Shown in pieces: positions 42,402 to 50,295 of a DNA stretch of 50,295 nucleotides. The position numbers and the translations under genes are program-made. Source of the stretch: Pelosinus sp. (GTDB lineage Bacteria > Bacillota > Negativicutes > DSM-13327); contig JARBUM010000021.1 in the NCBI GenBank assembly GCA_029239675.1, forward strand, positions 1 through 50,295, written 5' to 3'. The notes under the pieces are model-generated. The model did no database searches. It saw only the letters and a list, made by a program, of their open reading frames with translations, and had not been told where the DNA came from. The first letter of the stretch is position 1, and each line of letters starts with the position of its first letter.

Positions 42402-42710
42402 TTGTTTTCGAATGAGTCGGAAATTTTGCGCAAAATGCGTTTAATAGAGTGGCTTAAGGCAGAATTGATTACCCATATCGGTCAGCTATACCAAGCTATG
42501 GCGAAGAATAGTGAACAGGCTATTCGTGAGGGGTTAGCTGCTGTCGTGGTTGCTTGTTATATTTTAGGAAGACGATTAGGGATTAGTTTTGATTTACTGG
42601 ATAAAGCTGTTATGGAGAAAGTAGAAGAAGATATAAAAAAAGAGCGAGAAGTGGAGAAATGGTTTGGCGATTCGAGCGAATACCAGCGCCATCTCCGTCA
42701 AAAGGGGTGA
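42402..42710 (+). CDS. MazG-like family protein
   Basis: About 102 residues, all-helical: LIEWLKAELITHIGQLYQAMAKNSEQAIREGLAAVVVACYILGRRLGISFDLLDKAV, then EREVEKWFGD. This matches the MazG-like family found beside yybS in Firmicutes, a relative of nucleotide pyrophosphohydrolases without clear metal-binding ExxE-xxD residues. TTG at 42402 lies eight bases after AGGGGGAG. It starts a unit running into yybS-gdpP-rplI. Confidence 0.8.
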   Translation: MFSNESEILRKMRLIEWLKAELITHIGQLYQAMAKNSEQAIREGLAAVVVACYILGRRLGISFDLLDKAVMEKVEEDIKKEREVEKWFGDSSEYQRHLRQKG

Positions 42711-42714
42711 ATAA

Positions 42715-43677
42715 ATGAGACAGACGCGCTTACGACCTATGGTGGAAGGTGGAATATTATCAGGAATTGCCATACTCTTTGCTTTGATTAGTGCCTACTT
42801 ACCGCTGATTGGCCCTTTTGTTAATTTAATGTGGCCTGTCCCTATTATTTTATTAGGTGTTCGTCATGGCTACAAATGGAGTATTATGGCAACCGTGGTC
42901 TCTGGTATCATGATTGCTATGTTGATGCATCCGCTGCATGCTCTTAGTGTGGTAGTTGGCTTTGGTCTAATTGGTATTGTGCTTGGTTATGCCTTTCGCA
43001 TGAATTTTAGTGCCAATAAAACCATGCTATGGGGAACCGTGGCTTCTCTCATTTCTAAAGCTGCTTTATTAACTATTAGTGCCATTGTATTAGGCGTGAA
43101 TCCTTTGAGCATGCAGAGCGATGTAATGGCCAACGCTGTGACGCAAGCTATAAATGTATATCGAGATTTTGGCATGGGAGAGCAGGAACTGGCTAAAATG
43201 GCTGAGTCCATGCAAACCATGATTGATTTAATGAAAGTCATCTTACCTGCTGGCTTTATTATGGCATCTGTACTGGATACTTGGTTGAATTTTCTAATTG
43301 CTAAGACTGTATTGAGAAAACTTGGCCATAATGTCCCTAATTTTCCACCCTTTAAGGAGTGGAGTTTACCCTATTACATTGTTTACCTATTTGCATTAGC
43401 CTTAGTGATGATTTATTGGGGTAATAGTAGAGAGATTAGCCTGCTCACTCAGGTTGGCATGAATCTACAAGTAATCACGAGTACACTCATTTTAGTGCAG
43501 GGGTTGGCGTTATTTAACTACTTTGCCGATAAATACAATTTGTCAAGACTGGTCAAAGGGCTTATACTGTTCTTGATATTGACAAATGGTTTTTTCGCGC
43601 AGATCTTGATAGTTGCTGGTGCAATCGATATGGTTTTGGATTATCGACATTTGCGAAGGCCTCAACCCAAGGACTAA
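42715..43677 (+). CDS. yybS: DUF2232 (YybS) membrane protein
   Basis: 320 residues, about eight hydrophobic segments. The start (VEGGILSGIAILFALISAYLPLIGPFVNLMWPVPIILLGVRHG) is typical of YybS, which resembles the substrate-binding part of ECF-type transporters. Function unknown. Directly before gdpP-rplI, as in B. subtilis. ATG at 42715 is five bases after the MazG-like stop. Confidence 0.92.
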   Translation: MRQTRLRPMVEGGILSGIAILFALISAYLPLIGPFVNLMWPVPIILLGVRHGYKWSIMATVVSGIMIAMLMHPLHALSVVVGFGLIGIVLGYAFRMNFSANKTMLWGTVASLISKAALLTISAIVLGVNPLSMQSDVMANAVTQAINVYRDFGMGEQELAKMAESMQTMIDLMKVILPAGFIMASVLDTWLNFLIAKTVLRKLGHNVPNFPPFKEWSLPYYIVYLFALALVMIYWGNSREISLLTQVGMNLQVITSTLILVQGLALFNYFADKYNLSRLVKGLILFLILTNGFFAQILIVAGAIDMVLDYRHLRRPQPKD

Positions 43678-43722
43678 ATGCATTGAATGTTTTAGAGAGT
43701 CGCCTTCAAGGAGGGGTTGTTT

Positions 43723-45732
43723 ATGCCACAAGGTCCGTCTTTTTGGTTTGATACGAGAATCTATCTTGCTGTTGCTACAGCATTATTAGTAGTAATTGTT
43801 TTTTATAATCCGTATGTAGCAGTACTAGGGGCAATCTTATTGATTTCTTTGTACTTATATGGACGAGAACGTCACGTAGAGCGACAGAAAGCCTTAGATA
43901 GCTATCTATATACTATGAGTCATTCCATTGAACAAGGAGCATCCTATGCATTTAAGAACTTACCTTTAGTGATGATGATCATCGACAAGGAAGGGAAGTT
44001 ATACTGGCATAATGATGTGCTTTCTGATTGGCTTGAAGAGGAAATAGCTCTTGGAGAGTCAATCATGACCTTATTCCCCGAATTTCCTCTAGATAATATT
44101 TGGGGAAAGTCTGGGCGTGAAGTCTTTGTAACTGAGGACAAATATTTGCAGATTATTCATGAACCTGTAGAAGATGGCATGGCAGATGCAGATCTAACCA
44201 TTGTCTATATGAGCGATATTACAGCCAGTGAGAAGGTAAGGGCAGAATGCATAGATTCTGTACCAGTTATGGCTTACATTCAAATTGATAATTATGACGA
44301 TGTGTTGCAGGGATTAAGTGAGAGTCAACGTACAGCTGTGCTGGCGGAAGTAAATAAGCTTTTAGCAGAATGGGTAGCGGAGAATGAGGCCGTATTAAAG
44401 AAATATGCAGATGATATGTACCTTGCTGTTTTTAATCGGCAAAATCTAAATAAATGCTTACAGGAAAAATTTGATATTCTAGATAGAGTACGGGCCATTC
44501 ATTTTGGCAATAAGATTCCGGTTACCTTAAGCATGGGAGTAGCGGCGGATGAATATTCCGTAGCTGTTCTGGGTGAACGAGCCCAGGCGGGCCTTGATTT
44601 AGCCTTAGGACGAGGTGGCGATCAGGTTGCTGTTCATGTAGGAGGTAAGCTTCAGTTCTATGGTGGTAAAGCCAAGGCTGTAGAGAAAAACACGAGAGTA
44701 AAGGCGCGGATTGTGGCTCAGGCCTTGCGGGAAATTATTGATGATGCTGACACGGTTTTTGTCATGGGCCATACCAATGAGGATTTTGATAGTTTAGGAG
44801 CTGCTATTGGTGTAGGAATCATGGCACGACATTTGGGGAAAAACCTGCGAATTGTTGTTAGTCAACCAGGGGTATCTTTAAGCAAGCTAAAGGAAATATT
44901 GGCAGATTATGAAGAATACCAAGACCTATTTATTACTTCTGCTCAGGCAGTACCCTTAATTACCCCTCAAACCTTATTATTTGTGGTAGATGTTCATCAT
45001 CCAGAATTGTCTGCAGCACCAGAACTGCTAACTAAAGTGGATCGAGTAGTTGTTATTGATCATCATCGCCGCTCGGAGAAATTTATTGTCAATCCGCTAT
45101 TAGTCTATTTGGAACCATCAGCATCTTCTACTTGTGAGTTGGTTACAGAGTTGTTGATGTATTTTGATGATTATTTAGAATTTAATAAAATGGATGCGAC
45201 TGCCTTATATGCAGGTATTGTCGTTGATACAAAACAGTTTTCCGTGCAGAGCGGGGTACGTACTTTTGACGCAGCTGCCTATTTGCGGCGATCAGGAGCC
45301 GATCCTGCTTTAGTCCGTCAAATGTTCCGTTTAGATTTTGACACCGTAAAGTCACGAGCCGAGGTTTTGAATCAGGCAATTATGTTACCTGGTGGTGTAG
45401 TAGTAGCCGATGTTCCTCAAAATATAAAAAATGCTCAAATTGTAGCAGCACAAGTTGCTGATAATCTTCTTGGGGTGGAAGGAGTGCAAATCAGTTTTGT
45501 CTTGTTCTTCCTTGAAGATGGTGAGGGTATAGGTGTTAGTGCTCGCTCCAATGGTGCCTTCAATGTTCAAGTAATTATGGAGGAACTGGGCGGTGGCGGA
45601 CACCAGACCGTAGCTGGTGCTCAGATAAGGACAGGTACGATGGAAGAAGTGAAGCGCCAGGTTATTGAACTAAGCGCAAAATATATAGAGGAGAGTGCAG
45701 AAAATGAAAGTAATTCTACAACAAGAGGTTAA
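43723..45732 (+). CDS. gdpP: cyclic di-AMP phosphodiesterase GdpP (YybT)
   Basis: 669 residues. Two N-terminal membrane segments (about 8-45), a degenerate PAS domain (about 70-160), a degenerate GGDEF domain (about 175-310, with ADDMY where the signature would be), then the DHH domain (GHTNEDFDSLGA, VVDVHH, VIDHHRR) and DHHA1 with GGGGH (about 640). The metal ligands are present, so hydrolysis of c-di-AMP is expected. ATG at 43723 is eight bases after AAGGAGG; the in-frame TTG at 43717 is too close. It overlaps rplI by 29 bases. Confidence 0.94.
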   Translation: MPQGPSFWFDTRIYLAVATALLVVIVFYNPYVAVLGAILLISLYLYGRERHVERQKALDSYLYTMSHSIEQGASYAFKNLPLVMMIIDKEGKLYWHNDVLSDWLEEEIALGESIMTLFPEFPLDNIWGKSGREVFVTEDKYLQIIHEPVEDGMADADLTIVYMSDITASEKVRAECIDSVPVMAYIQIDNYDDVLQGLSESQRTAVLAEVNKLLAEWVAENEAVLKKYADDMYLAVFNRQNLNKCLQEKFDILDRVRAIHFGNKIPVTLSMGVAADEYSVAVLGERAQAGLDLALGRGGDQVAVHVGGKLQFYGGKAKAVEKNTRVKARIVAQALREIIDDADTVFVMGHTNEDFDSLGAAIGVGIMARHLGKNLRIVVSQPGVSLSKLKEILADYEEYQDLFITSAQAVPLITPQTLLFVVDVHHPELSAAPELLTKVDRVVVIDHHRRSEKFIVNPLLVYLEPSASSTCELVTELLMYFDDYLEFNKMDATALYAGIVVDTKQFSVQSGVRTFDAAAYLRRSGADPALVRQMFRLDFDTVKSRAEVLNQAIMLPGGVVVADVPQNIKNAQIVAAQVADNLLGVEGVQISFVLFFLEDGEGIGVSARSNGAFNVQVIMEELGGGGHQTVAGAQIRTGTMEEVKRQVIELSAKYIEESAENESNSTTRG

Positions 45733-46150
45733 AAAGTTAGGCAAAAAAGGCGATATTATAGAGGTTTCAGAAGGATATGCGCGCAATTTTTTATTGGCGC
45801 AAAAGCTAGCCATCCCAGCGACTGCTTCTAACGTTAATAACGCTAGTCAGCAAAAGGCATCAGAGGAACGCAAACAGCAAAGAGCAATTGATGAGGCAAA
45901 TCTCTTAGCAGCGCAAATTTCAAAAGTTGAAGTGACCATTGGTGTAAAAATGGGCGAAGGCGGCAAACTGTTTGGTTCTGTTGCCAGTAAAGATATTGCA
46001 GATGCCTTACTTTCGCAACATAAAATCGAAATGGATAAACGAAAGATTGACTTAAAAGATGCGATAAAAGCATTAGGTACATACCCTGTATCCATTAAAT
46101 TACATCCGGAAATTAGTGCTAAGATACAGGTACACATTATTGCTAAGTAG
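45704..46150 (+). CDS. rplI: 50S ribosomal protein L9
   Basis: 148 residues, normal length. MKVILQQEVKKLGKKGDIIEVSEGYARNFLLAQKLA is the diagnostic N-terminal domain, followed by the long connecting helix and the C-terminal domain. ATG at 45704 lies within the end of gdpP behind GAGGAG; the in-frame GTG at 45695 is two bases from it. Confidence 0.97.
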   Translation: MKVILQQEVKKLGKKGDIIEVSEGYARNFLLAQKLAIPATASNVNNASQQKASEERKQQRAIDEANLLAAQISKVEVTIGVKMGEGGKLFGSVASKDIADALLSQHKIEMDKRKIDLKDAIKALGTYPVSIKLHPEISAKIQVHIIAK

Positions 46151-46215
46151 CAAGAGCATTGGTAATGTATGCTTTTGCTTCCCCTAATTGGGGATTTATA
46201 GAAAGGATCATCATA

Positions 46216-48144
46216 ATGAAAAACTTTTTTAACAAATTTATTCCTAGACGTCCTTTGCCTAGTAAGGCAAGGGCTGATGAACAGCTAAAGCGCCAAATTA
46301 CAGCCTTGTATGAAATGTATTCAGGTATTTTAGGGCCCGATAAAGTGGTGCTTAAAGCGGTTAAACTGGACGCCTTATCTTTGATGAACTCTGAAAGAGT
46401 AGGAGAGCGAGTATTGGCATTGCAAAAGTTGGTATTTGAAGATCCAACGATTGAGAAGATACCTACCTCGCAAGAGATACCGAAAATTTTAATTGATATT
46501 GAAGAAGAGGTAGCAGACTTAATGGCTCGTCGGTCTCTGGAAGATCGGTTGGAAAAGAAGATCAATGAAAAAATGGATGAACGCCATCAAGAGTATGTCA
46601 GGGAAATTAAGATGCAGGTTCTTAAAGAAGAAGAAAACAATGTTGAAAATCCCCAAACTCTGAAGAAGTATGCCATGCTAGAAGTTTTAGAGCAAAAGAA
46701 ACTTACCAAGTCAGCAATGGAAATGACTCGTCCTGGTGCTTTGGATGAAATTATTGGACAAGAAAGAGCTGTAGAAGCCCTTAAGTCTAAATTGGCGTCA
46801 CCCTATCCCCAACATCTTATTCTTTATGGACCACCTGGCGTTGGTAAAACAACAGCAGCCCGTCTAGTACTAGAGGCAGCGAAAAAACTAAAATTTACAC
46901 CGTTTGCCCCAGAAGCTCCTTTTGTGGAGGTAGATGGAACTACCCTGCGGTGGGATTCTCGTGGCATGACAAATCCTCTTTTAGGATCAGTTCATGACCC
47001 CATCTATCAAGGAGCCAGGAGAGATTTAGCTGAAACCGGTGTTCCTGAACCAAAGACAGGCTTGGCGACAGATGCCCATGGCGGCATTCTATTTATTGAT
47101 GAAATCGGTGAGATGGATGCAATGCTACAAAATAAGCTACTAAAGGTATTAGAAGACAAACGAGTATCCTTTGAATCAGCTTATTATGATCCTTCTGACC
47201 CTAATGTTCCTAAATACATTAAAAAACTTTTTGAAGATGGTGCACCTGCTGACTTTATCTTGATTGGTGCCACCACAAGAGATGCTTCTGACATTAATCC
47301 CGCTATACGATCTCGATGTGCCGAGATTTACTTTGAACCCTTAACGCCGAAGCACATAGAGGAAATTGTGTATAATGCTGCGGTAAAATTAGGAGTAACC
47401 TTAGATCCAGATGTATCTTCCTTGATTAGTGAATATACCATAGAAGGTCGTAAGGCGATTAATATCTTATCAGATGCCTATGGTTTGGCCCTATATCGGT
47501 CGGGAGAACAAGACAGCGTAGTGATTACCAATGAAGATGTGTATAAGGTGGTACAGGTGAGCCGTTTGACTCCTTTTGTAAACCTTAAAGCTGGCAACAT
47601 CGGTGAAGTAGGTAAAGTGTTTGGCCTAGGTGTAGCTGGTTATCTTGGCTCTGTATTAGAAATTGAAGCTGTATCCTTTGCTGCAGGAGAAAAGGGTAAG
47701 GGACGTATGCGTTTCAATGATACTGCTGGCAGCATGGCAAAAGACTCCGTCTTTAATGCAGCGGCTGTAGTTCGAAAGATAACTGGGGAAGATTTAGCCA
47801 ATTATGATGTTCATATTAATATTATTGGTGGTGGGCGGATAGATGGCCCATCAGCAGGAACAGGTATTTTGGCCGCGATTATTTCGGCAATTACTGGACG
47901 TTCAGTTAAACAAGATGTAGCAGTAACTGGCGAGATATCCATCCAGGGTAAAGTAAAAGCTGTAGGCGGTGTATTTGAAAAAGCTTATGGTGCGAAACAA
48001 GCGGGCATCACTACGATGATTATCCCCAAAGAAAATGAAAAAGATATTCCCCAGGGACACTTGGGCTTGAAAATTTGTCCTGTAGAAAATGTAGAGGAAG
48101 CGCTAGCCATTCTGCTGGAAGATAGGTCAGAAAAAAGCGCATAG
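46216..48144 (+). CDS. lonC: Lon-type ATP-dependent protease (LonC, sporulation type)
   Basis: 642 residues. An N-terminal helical region rich in charged residues (about 20-165) replaces the large Lon substrate domain. The AAA+ module has GPPGVGKTT (about 205-213) and FIDEIGEM. The C-terminal Lon protease domain has the catalytic Ser in DGPSAGTG (about 546) and the Lys in EKAYGAKQAG (about 588). The layout matches the LonC-type family of spore formers. ATG at 46216 is eight bases after GAAAGGA; the frame opens at 46159 with no ribosome site there. Between rplI and dnaB. Confidence 0.9.
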   Translation: MKNFFNKFIPRRPLPSKARADEQLKRQITALYEMYSGILGPDKVVLKAVKLDALSLMNSERVGERVLALQKLVFEDPTIEKIPTSQEIPKILIDIEEEVADLMARRSLEDRLEKKINEKMDERHQEYVREIKMQVLKEEENNVENPQTLKKYAMLEVLEQKKLTKSAMEMTRPGALDEIIGQERAVEALKSKLASPYPQHLILYGPPGVGKTTAARLVLEAAKKLKFTPFAPEAPFVEVDGTTLRWDSRGMTNPLLGSVHDPIYQGARRDLAETGVPEPKTGLATDAHGGILFIDEIGEMDAMLQNKLLKVLEDKRVSFESAYYDPSDPNVPKYIKKLFEDGAPADFILIGATTRDASDINPAIRSRCAEIYFEPLTPKHIEEIVYNAAVKLGVTLDPDVSSLISEYTIEGRKAINILSDAYGLALYRSGEQDSVVITNEDVYKVVQVSRLTPFVNLKAGNIGEVGKVFGLGVAGYLGSVLEIEAVSFAAGEKGKGRMRFNDTAGSMAKDSVFNAAAVVRKITGEDLANYDVHINIIGGGRIDGPSAGTGILAAIISAITGRSVKQDVAVTGEISIQGKVKAVGGVFEKAYGAKQAGITTMIIPKENEKDIPQGHLGLKICPVENVEEALAILLEDRSEKSA

Positions 48145-48167
48145 CAAGATGGGGGGAGGCAAGTTTA

Positions 48168-49502
48168 TTGTTAGATAGAATACCACCACAAAACTTGGAA
48201 GCCGAACAGGCAGTGCTTGGCGCAATGCTAATTGAACGGGAAGCAATTTCCAAAGTCGCTGAACTATTGCGCCCAGAAGATTGCTACCGAGAAGCTCATC
48301 GTTTAATATATAATGCCATGCTGGAACTTTTTAATAAAAATGATGCAGTTGATATGGTTACTGTGATTGAATTTCTACGTAAAGAGGACAAGCTGGAAGC
48401 GGCAGGGGGAATTGCTTATGTGACCTCTCTTGCCAACAGTGTTCCTACTGCTGCCAATGTTTTATATCATGCGAGAATTGTAGAAGAAAAAGCCTTATTG
48501 CGGCAATTGATTAATGCTGCAACCAATATTGCTGGCATGGGTTATGAGGGCAGCGAAGAAGTAACCAACGTATTAGATAGCGCTGAAAAAATGATTTTGT
48601 CAGTGTCCAGTCGTAAAATGGGCGGGGAGTTTACTCCTATCAAGAGTATTATTTTTGATGCCTTTAATAAGATTGAACAGCTATATGCCTCTAAAGGCAG
48701 CATCACAGGTCTTTCCACAGGATTCAAAGATTTAGATAAGCTGACATCAGGCTTGCAGCCTTCTGACCTAATTCTCATTGCTGCACGGCCTAGTATGGGT
48801 AAAACAGCCTTTGTACTGAATATTGCACAACATATAGGAATTGCTGAAAAGAAGGCAGTAGCATTCTTCAGCCTGGAAATGTCCAAAGAACAATTAGTAC
48901 AACGTATGTTGTGCGCGGAATCAGCAATTGATTCTCAACGGTTACGAATCGGTGAGCTGGAAGCAAAAGATTGGACCAAGCTAGTCAGCGGGGCTGACAG
49001 ATTGTCCGCAGCACCTATATTTATTGATGATACAGCGGGCATTACCGTAATGGAAATGCGATCCAAGGCCAGAAGGCTAAAAATAGAACATAATTTGAGC
49101 TTAATTATTATTGACTATTTGCAGCTTATGCAAGGCAGTGGTAAGGGCAAGGGAAGTGAAAATCGTCAGCAAGAGATCTCAGAAATCTCCCGTTCCCTTA
49201 AAGCTTTAGCCAGAGAGATCAATGTCCCTGTTATTGCTTTATCTCAGCTTAGTCGTAGCGTAGAGTCAAGGCAGGTCAAAAAGCCCATGCTGAGTGACCT
49301 TAGAGAATCTGGGTCATTAGAGCAGGATGCGGATATAGTAGCATTTTTATATCGGGATGATTATTATAATCCTGATAGTGATAAGAAGAATATTACGGAA
49401 GTTATTATTGCTAAACATCGTAATGGTCCTGTGGATACAGTTCAGTTATTTTTCCACAAACAATTTACCAAGTTTAGTGACTTATCAAAGTTACCAGGGT
49501 AG
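48168..49502 (+). CDS. dnaB: replicative DNA helicase
   Basis: 444 residues. The N-terminal primase-contact domain (PPQNLEAEQAVLGAML) is followed by a RecA-type ATPase with Walker A ARPSMGKTAF (about 206-215), Walker B LIIIDYLQLM and the family blocks FSLEMSKEQLVQRMLCAE and LSQLSRSVE. TTG at 48168 lies eight bases after GGGGGAGG. The order rplI-(lonC)-dnaB is the expected oriC-side arrangement. Confidence 0.97.
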   Translation: MLDRIPPQNLEAEQAVLGAMLIEREAISKVAELLRPEDCYREAHRLIYNAMLELFNKNDAVDMVTVIEFLRKEDKLEAAGGIAYVTSLANSVPTAANVLYHARIVEEKALLRQLINAATNIAGMGYEGSEEVTNVLDSAEKMILSVSSRKMGGEFTPIKSIIFDAFNKIEQLYASKGSITGLSTGFKDLDKLTSGLQPSDLILIAARPSMGKTAFVLNIAQHIGIAEKKAVAFFSLEMSKEQLVQRMLCAESAIDSQRLRIGELEAKDWTKLVSGADRLSAAPIFIDDTAGITVMEMRSKARRLKIEHNLSLIIIDYLQLMQGSGKGKGSENRQQEISEISRSLKALAREINVPVIALSQLSRSVESRQVKKPMLSDLRESGSLEQDADIVAFLYRDDYYNPDSDKKNITEVIIAKHRNGPVDTVQLFFHKQFTKFSDLSKLPG

Positions 49503-49531
49503 AGGAGATAAAATATATCTCCTCTTTTTTC
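49501..49531 (+). terminator. terminator of dnaB
   Basis: Perfect 10-bp stem AGAGGAGATA/TATCTCCTCT (49501-49525), five-base loop, then a run of T. Confidence 0.93.
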
Positions 49532-49635
49532 TATGAATTATTGGAGAAAACAGCGTTTTTCTAGGCTGAGCCGAGCAATTAGCGAGTAAAACCCGAACAA
49601 TGAATCAGCAAAAATAGAAAACATTCGAAAAAACA

Positions 49636-49664
49636 TTGACACTTTAAATGCTAAGTGCTATGCT
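49636..49664 (+). promoter_or_regulatory. promoter of purB
   Basis: TTGACA (49636-49641), 17-base spacer, TATGCT (49659-49664). Predicted leader about 160 bases. No purine riboswitch or PurBox was recognised in it. Confidence 0.8.
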
Positions 49665-49763
49665 ATATGAGGGAAAAAATCTAGAATAGATGCCATGCCT
49701 ATGAGTGAAATTAATGATCTAGGGCAAAATAATATAACATTTATAAACAACTTATTAACAAAG

Positions 49764-49784
49764 TTATCCACACTTTGTGGATAA
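49764..49784. promoter_or_regulatory. inverted pair of perfect DnaA boxes
   Basis: TTATCCACA (49764-49772) and TGTGGATAA (49776-49784) are two consensus DnaA boxes in opposite orientation, three bases apart. With flanking bases they form an 11-bp-arm palindrome in the purB leader, about 50 bases before the start codon. Confidence 0.8.
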
Positions 49785-49832
49785 CTGATTAGATAAATAA
49801 TGATAGACTAGGAACTAAAGGGGAGAATGTAG

Positions 49833-50295
49833 ATGATTAATCGTTATACCTATCCTGAAATGGGACGCATTTGGACAGAGGAAAATGAATTCCAGACAAT
49901 TTTAAAAGTTGAAATTCATGCAGCTGAGATTATGGGTGAATTAGGACAAATTCCTGCGGAAGCCGTGCCTGTTATCCGTGAAAAAGCGAAGTTTTCTATG
50001 AAACGTCTGCGAGAAATAGAAGAAGAGACACATCATGATATTTTAGCCTTTTTGCAAGCTGTGGCTGAAAATGTGGGTGACGAAGCAAAATATATTCATA
50101 AGGGATTAACCTCTACAGACGTAAAAGATACTGCTCTAGGATCTATGATGAAAGAATCCTGTGAGATTATCCTTCAGGATTTAGAAGCGTTCCGCCTGGT
50201 ACTAAGACGCCGAGCGGCAGAACATAAGAATACAGTTATGATTGGTCGTACTCATGGCATTCATGCTGAACCTATTACCTTAGGACTTAAGTTTG
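49833..50295 (+). CDS. purB: adenylosuccinate lyase (3' end cut by window)
   Basis: The first 154 residues are visible and the frame is open to the window end. MINRYTYPEMGRIWTEENEF start, EETHHDILAFLQAVAENVG, and KYIHKGLTSTDVKDTA (substrate-binding signature) followed by GRTHGIHAEPIT identify PurB of the fumarase/aspartase family. It acts in two steps of purine synthesis. ATG at 49833 follows AAGGGGAG. B. subtilis has purA at the matching place. Confidence 0.96.
   Translation, partial: MINRYTYPEMGRIWTEENEFQTILKVEIHAAEIMGELGQIPAEAVPVIREKAKFSMKRLREIEEETHHDILAFLQAVAENVGDEAKYIHKGLTSTDVKDTALGSMMKESCEIILQDLEAFRLVLRRRAAEHKNTVMIGRTHGIHAEPITLGLKF

Noticed and set aside
42205..42444. 79-codon plus-strand frame after rpsR
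   Set aside because: Overlaps the rpsR end, the terminator and the MazG-like start in another frame; no ribosome site.
1..50295. tRNA/rRNA genes, CRISPR arrays, transposases, prophage
   Set aside because: No tRNA T-loop signature, rRNA segment, regularly spaced repeats or mobile-element proteins were seen on either strand by eye. A tRNAscan, Rfam and IS search would settle this.

Overview
The window looks like an origin-proximal chromosome segment of a low-GC, endospore-forming anaerobic Firmicute. The gene order mnmE-mnmG-rsmG-noc-soj-spo0J, then yyaC, a DUF951 gene, ychF, rpsF-ssb-rpsR, yybS-gdpP-rplI and dnaB is the oriC-flanking order known from Bacillus subtilis. It is interrupted here by metabolic blocks (methionine, HydF, glutamate synthase, branched-chain amino acid transport). 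HydF (an [FeFe]-hydrogenase maturase), a split B12-dependent methionine synthase, an archaeal-type glutamate synthase and the overall protein flavour suggest a Negativicute of the Sporomusaceae (Pelosinus/Sporomusa-like). That placement is inference, not a database result.

Layout. 1-4.8 kb: tRNA modification, rRNA methylation and a Noc/ParB protein on the plus strand. 4.9-10.5 kb: minus-strand genes, namely an ankyrin-repeat membrane protein and a metF / activation-domain / metH operon behind a SAM-I riboswitch with a visible terminator/antiterminator switch. 10.7-12.4 kb: soj-spo0J, ending in a perfect 48-bp palindrome whose centre is a consensus parS; a one-mismatch parS lies inside spo0J. 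12.5-18.6 kb: hydF, DUF554, DUF4446, M23 peptidase, bactofilin, class II aldolase, UPF0180, yyaC. 19.0-24.5 kb: a three-gene glutamate synthase (glutaminase domain, ferredoxin-FMN synthase domain, GXGXG-GltD-ferredoxin fusion) behind a ykkC subtype 2 (most likely ppGpp) riboswitch. 24.7-26.6 kb: diguanylate cyclase and nitrilase. 27.0-35.7 kb: three separately promoted LivK-type binding proteins and livH-livM-livGF. The last ORF is a LivG-LivF fusion that has lost the LivF Walker A region. 35.8-39.8 kb: CBS-ACT protein, a cation efflux gene behind a NiCo (czcD) riboswitch, a Cys-rich orphan, MscS, DUF951 and a small membrane protein. 39.9-50.3 kb: ychF, rpsF-ssb-rpsR, MazG-like, yybS-gdpP-rplI, lonC, dnaB and the start of purB, which is preceded by two inverted perfect DnaA boxes.

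How the parts fit. Nitrogen and amino acid supply share one signal set: five promoters (glutamate synthase, three livK, livH) have a consensus TTGACA-17-TATAAT core and the same extended -35 context TATTGACAGT. Glutamate synthase adds a riboswitch of the alarmone class and a CodY-like box. Three riboswitches (SAM-I, ykkC-2, NiCo) each carry a terminator whose 5' arm overlaps the aptamer.

Main oddities: the LivGF fusion lacking a P-loop, parS built into a terminator-like palindrome, a dispersed ~110-nt structured element in three copies following gene-end hairpins, a 124-bp MITE-like insert in the livH leader, a probable CTG start in the DUF554 gene, and the paired DnaA boxes upstream of purB. 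No tRNA, rRNA, CRISPR array, transposase or phage gene was seen.
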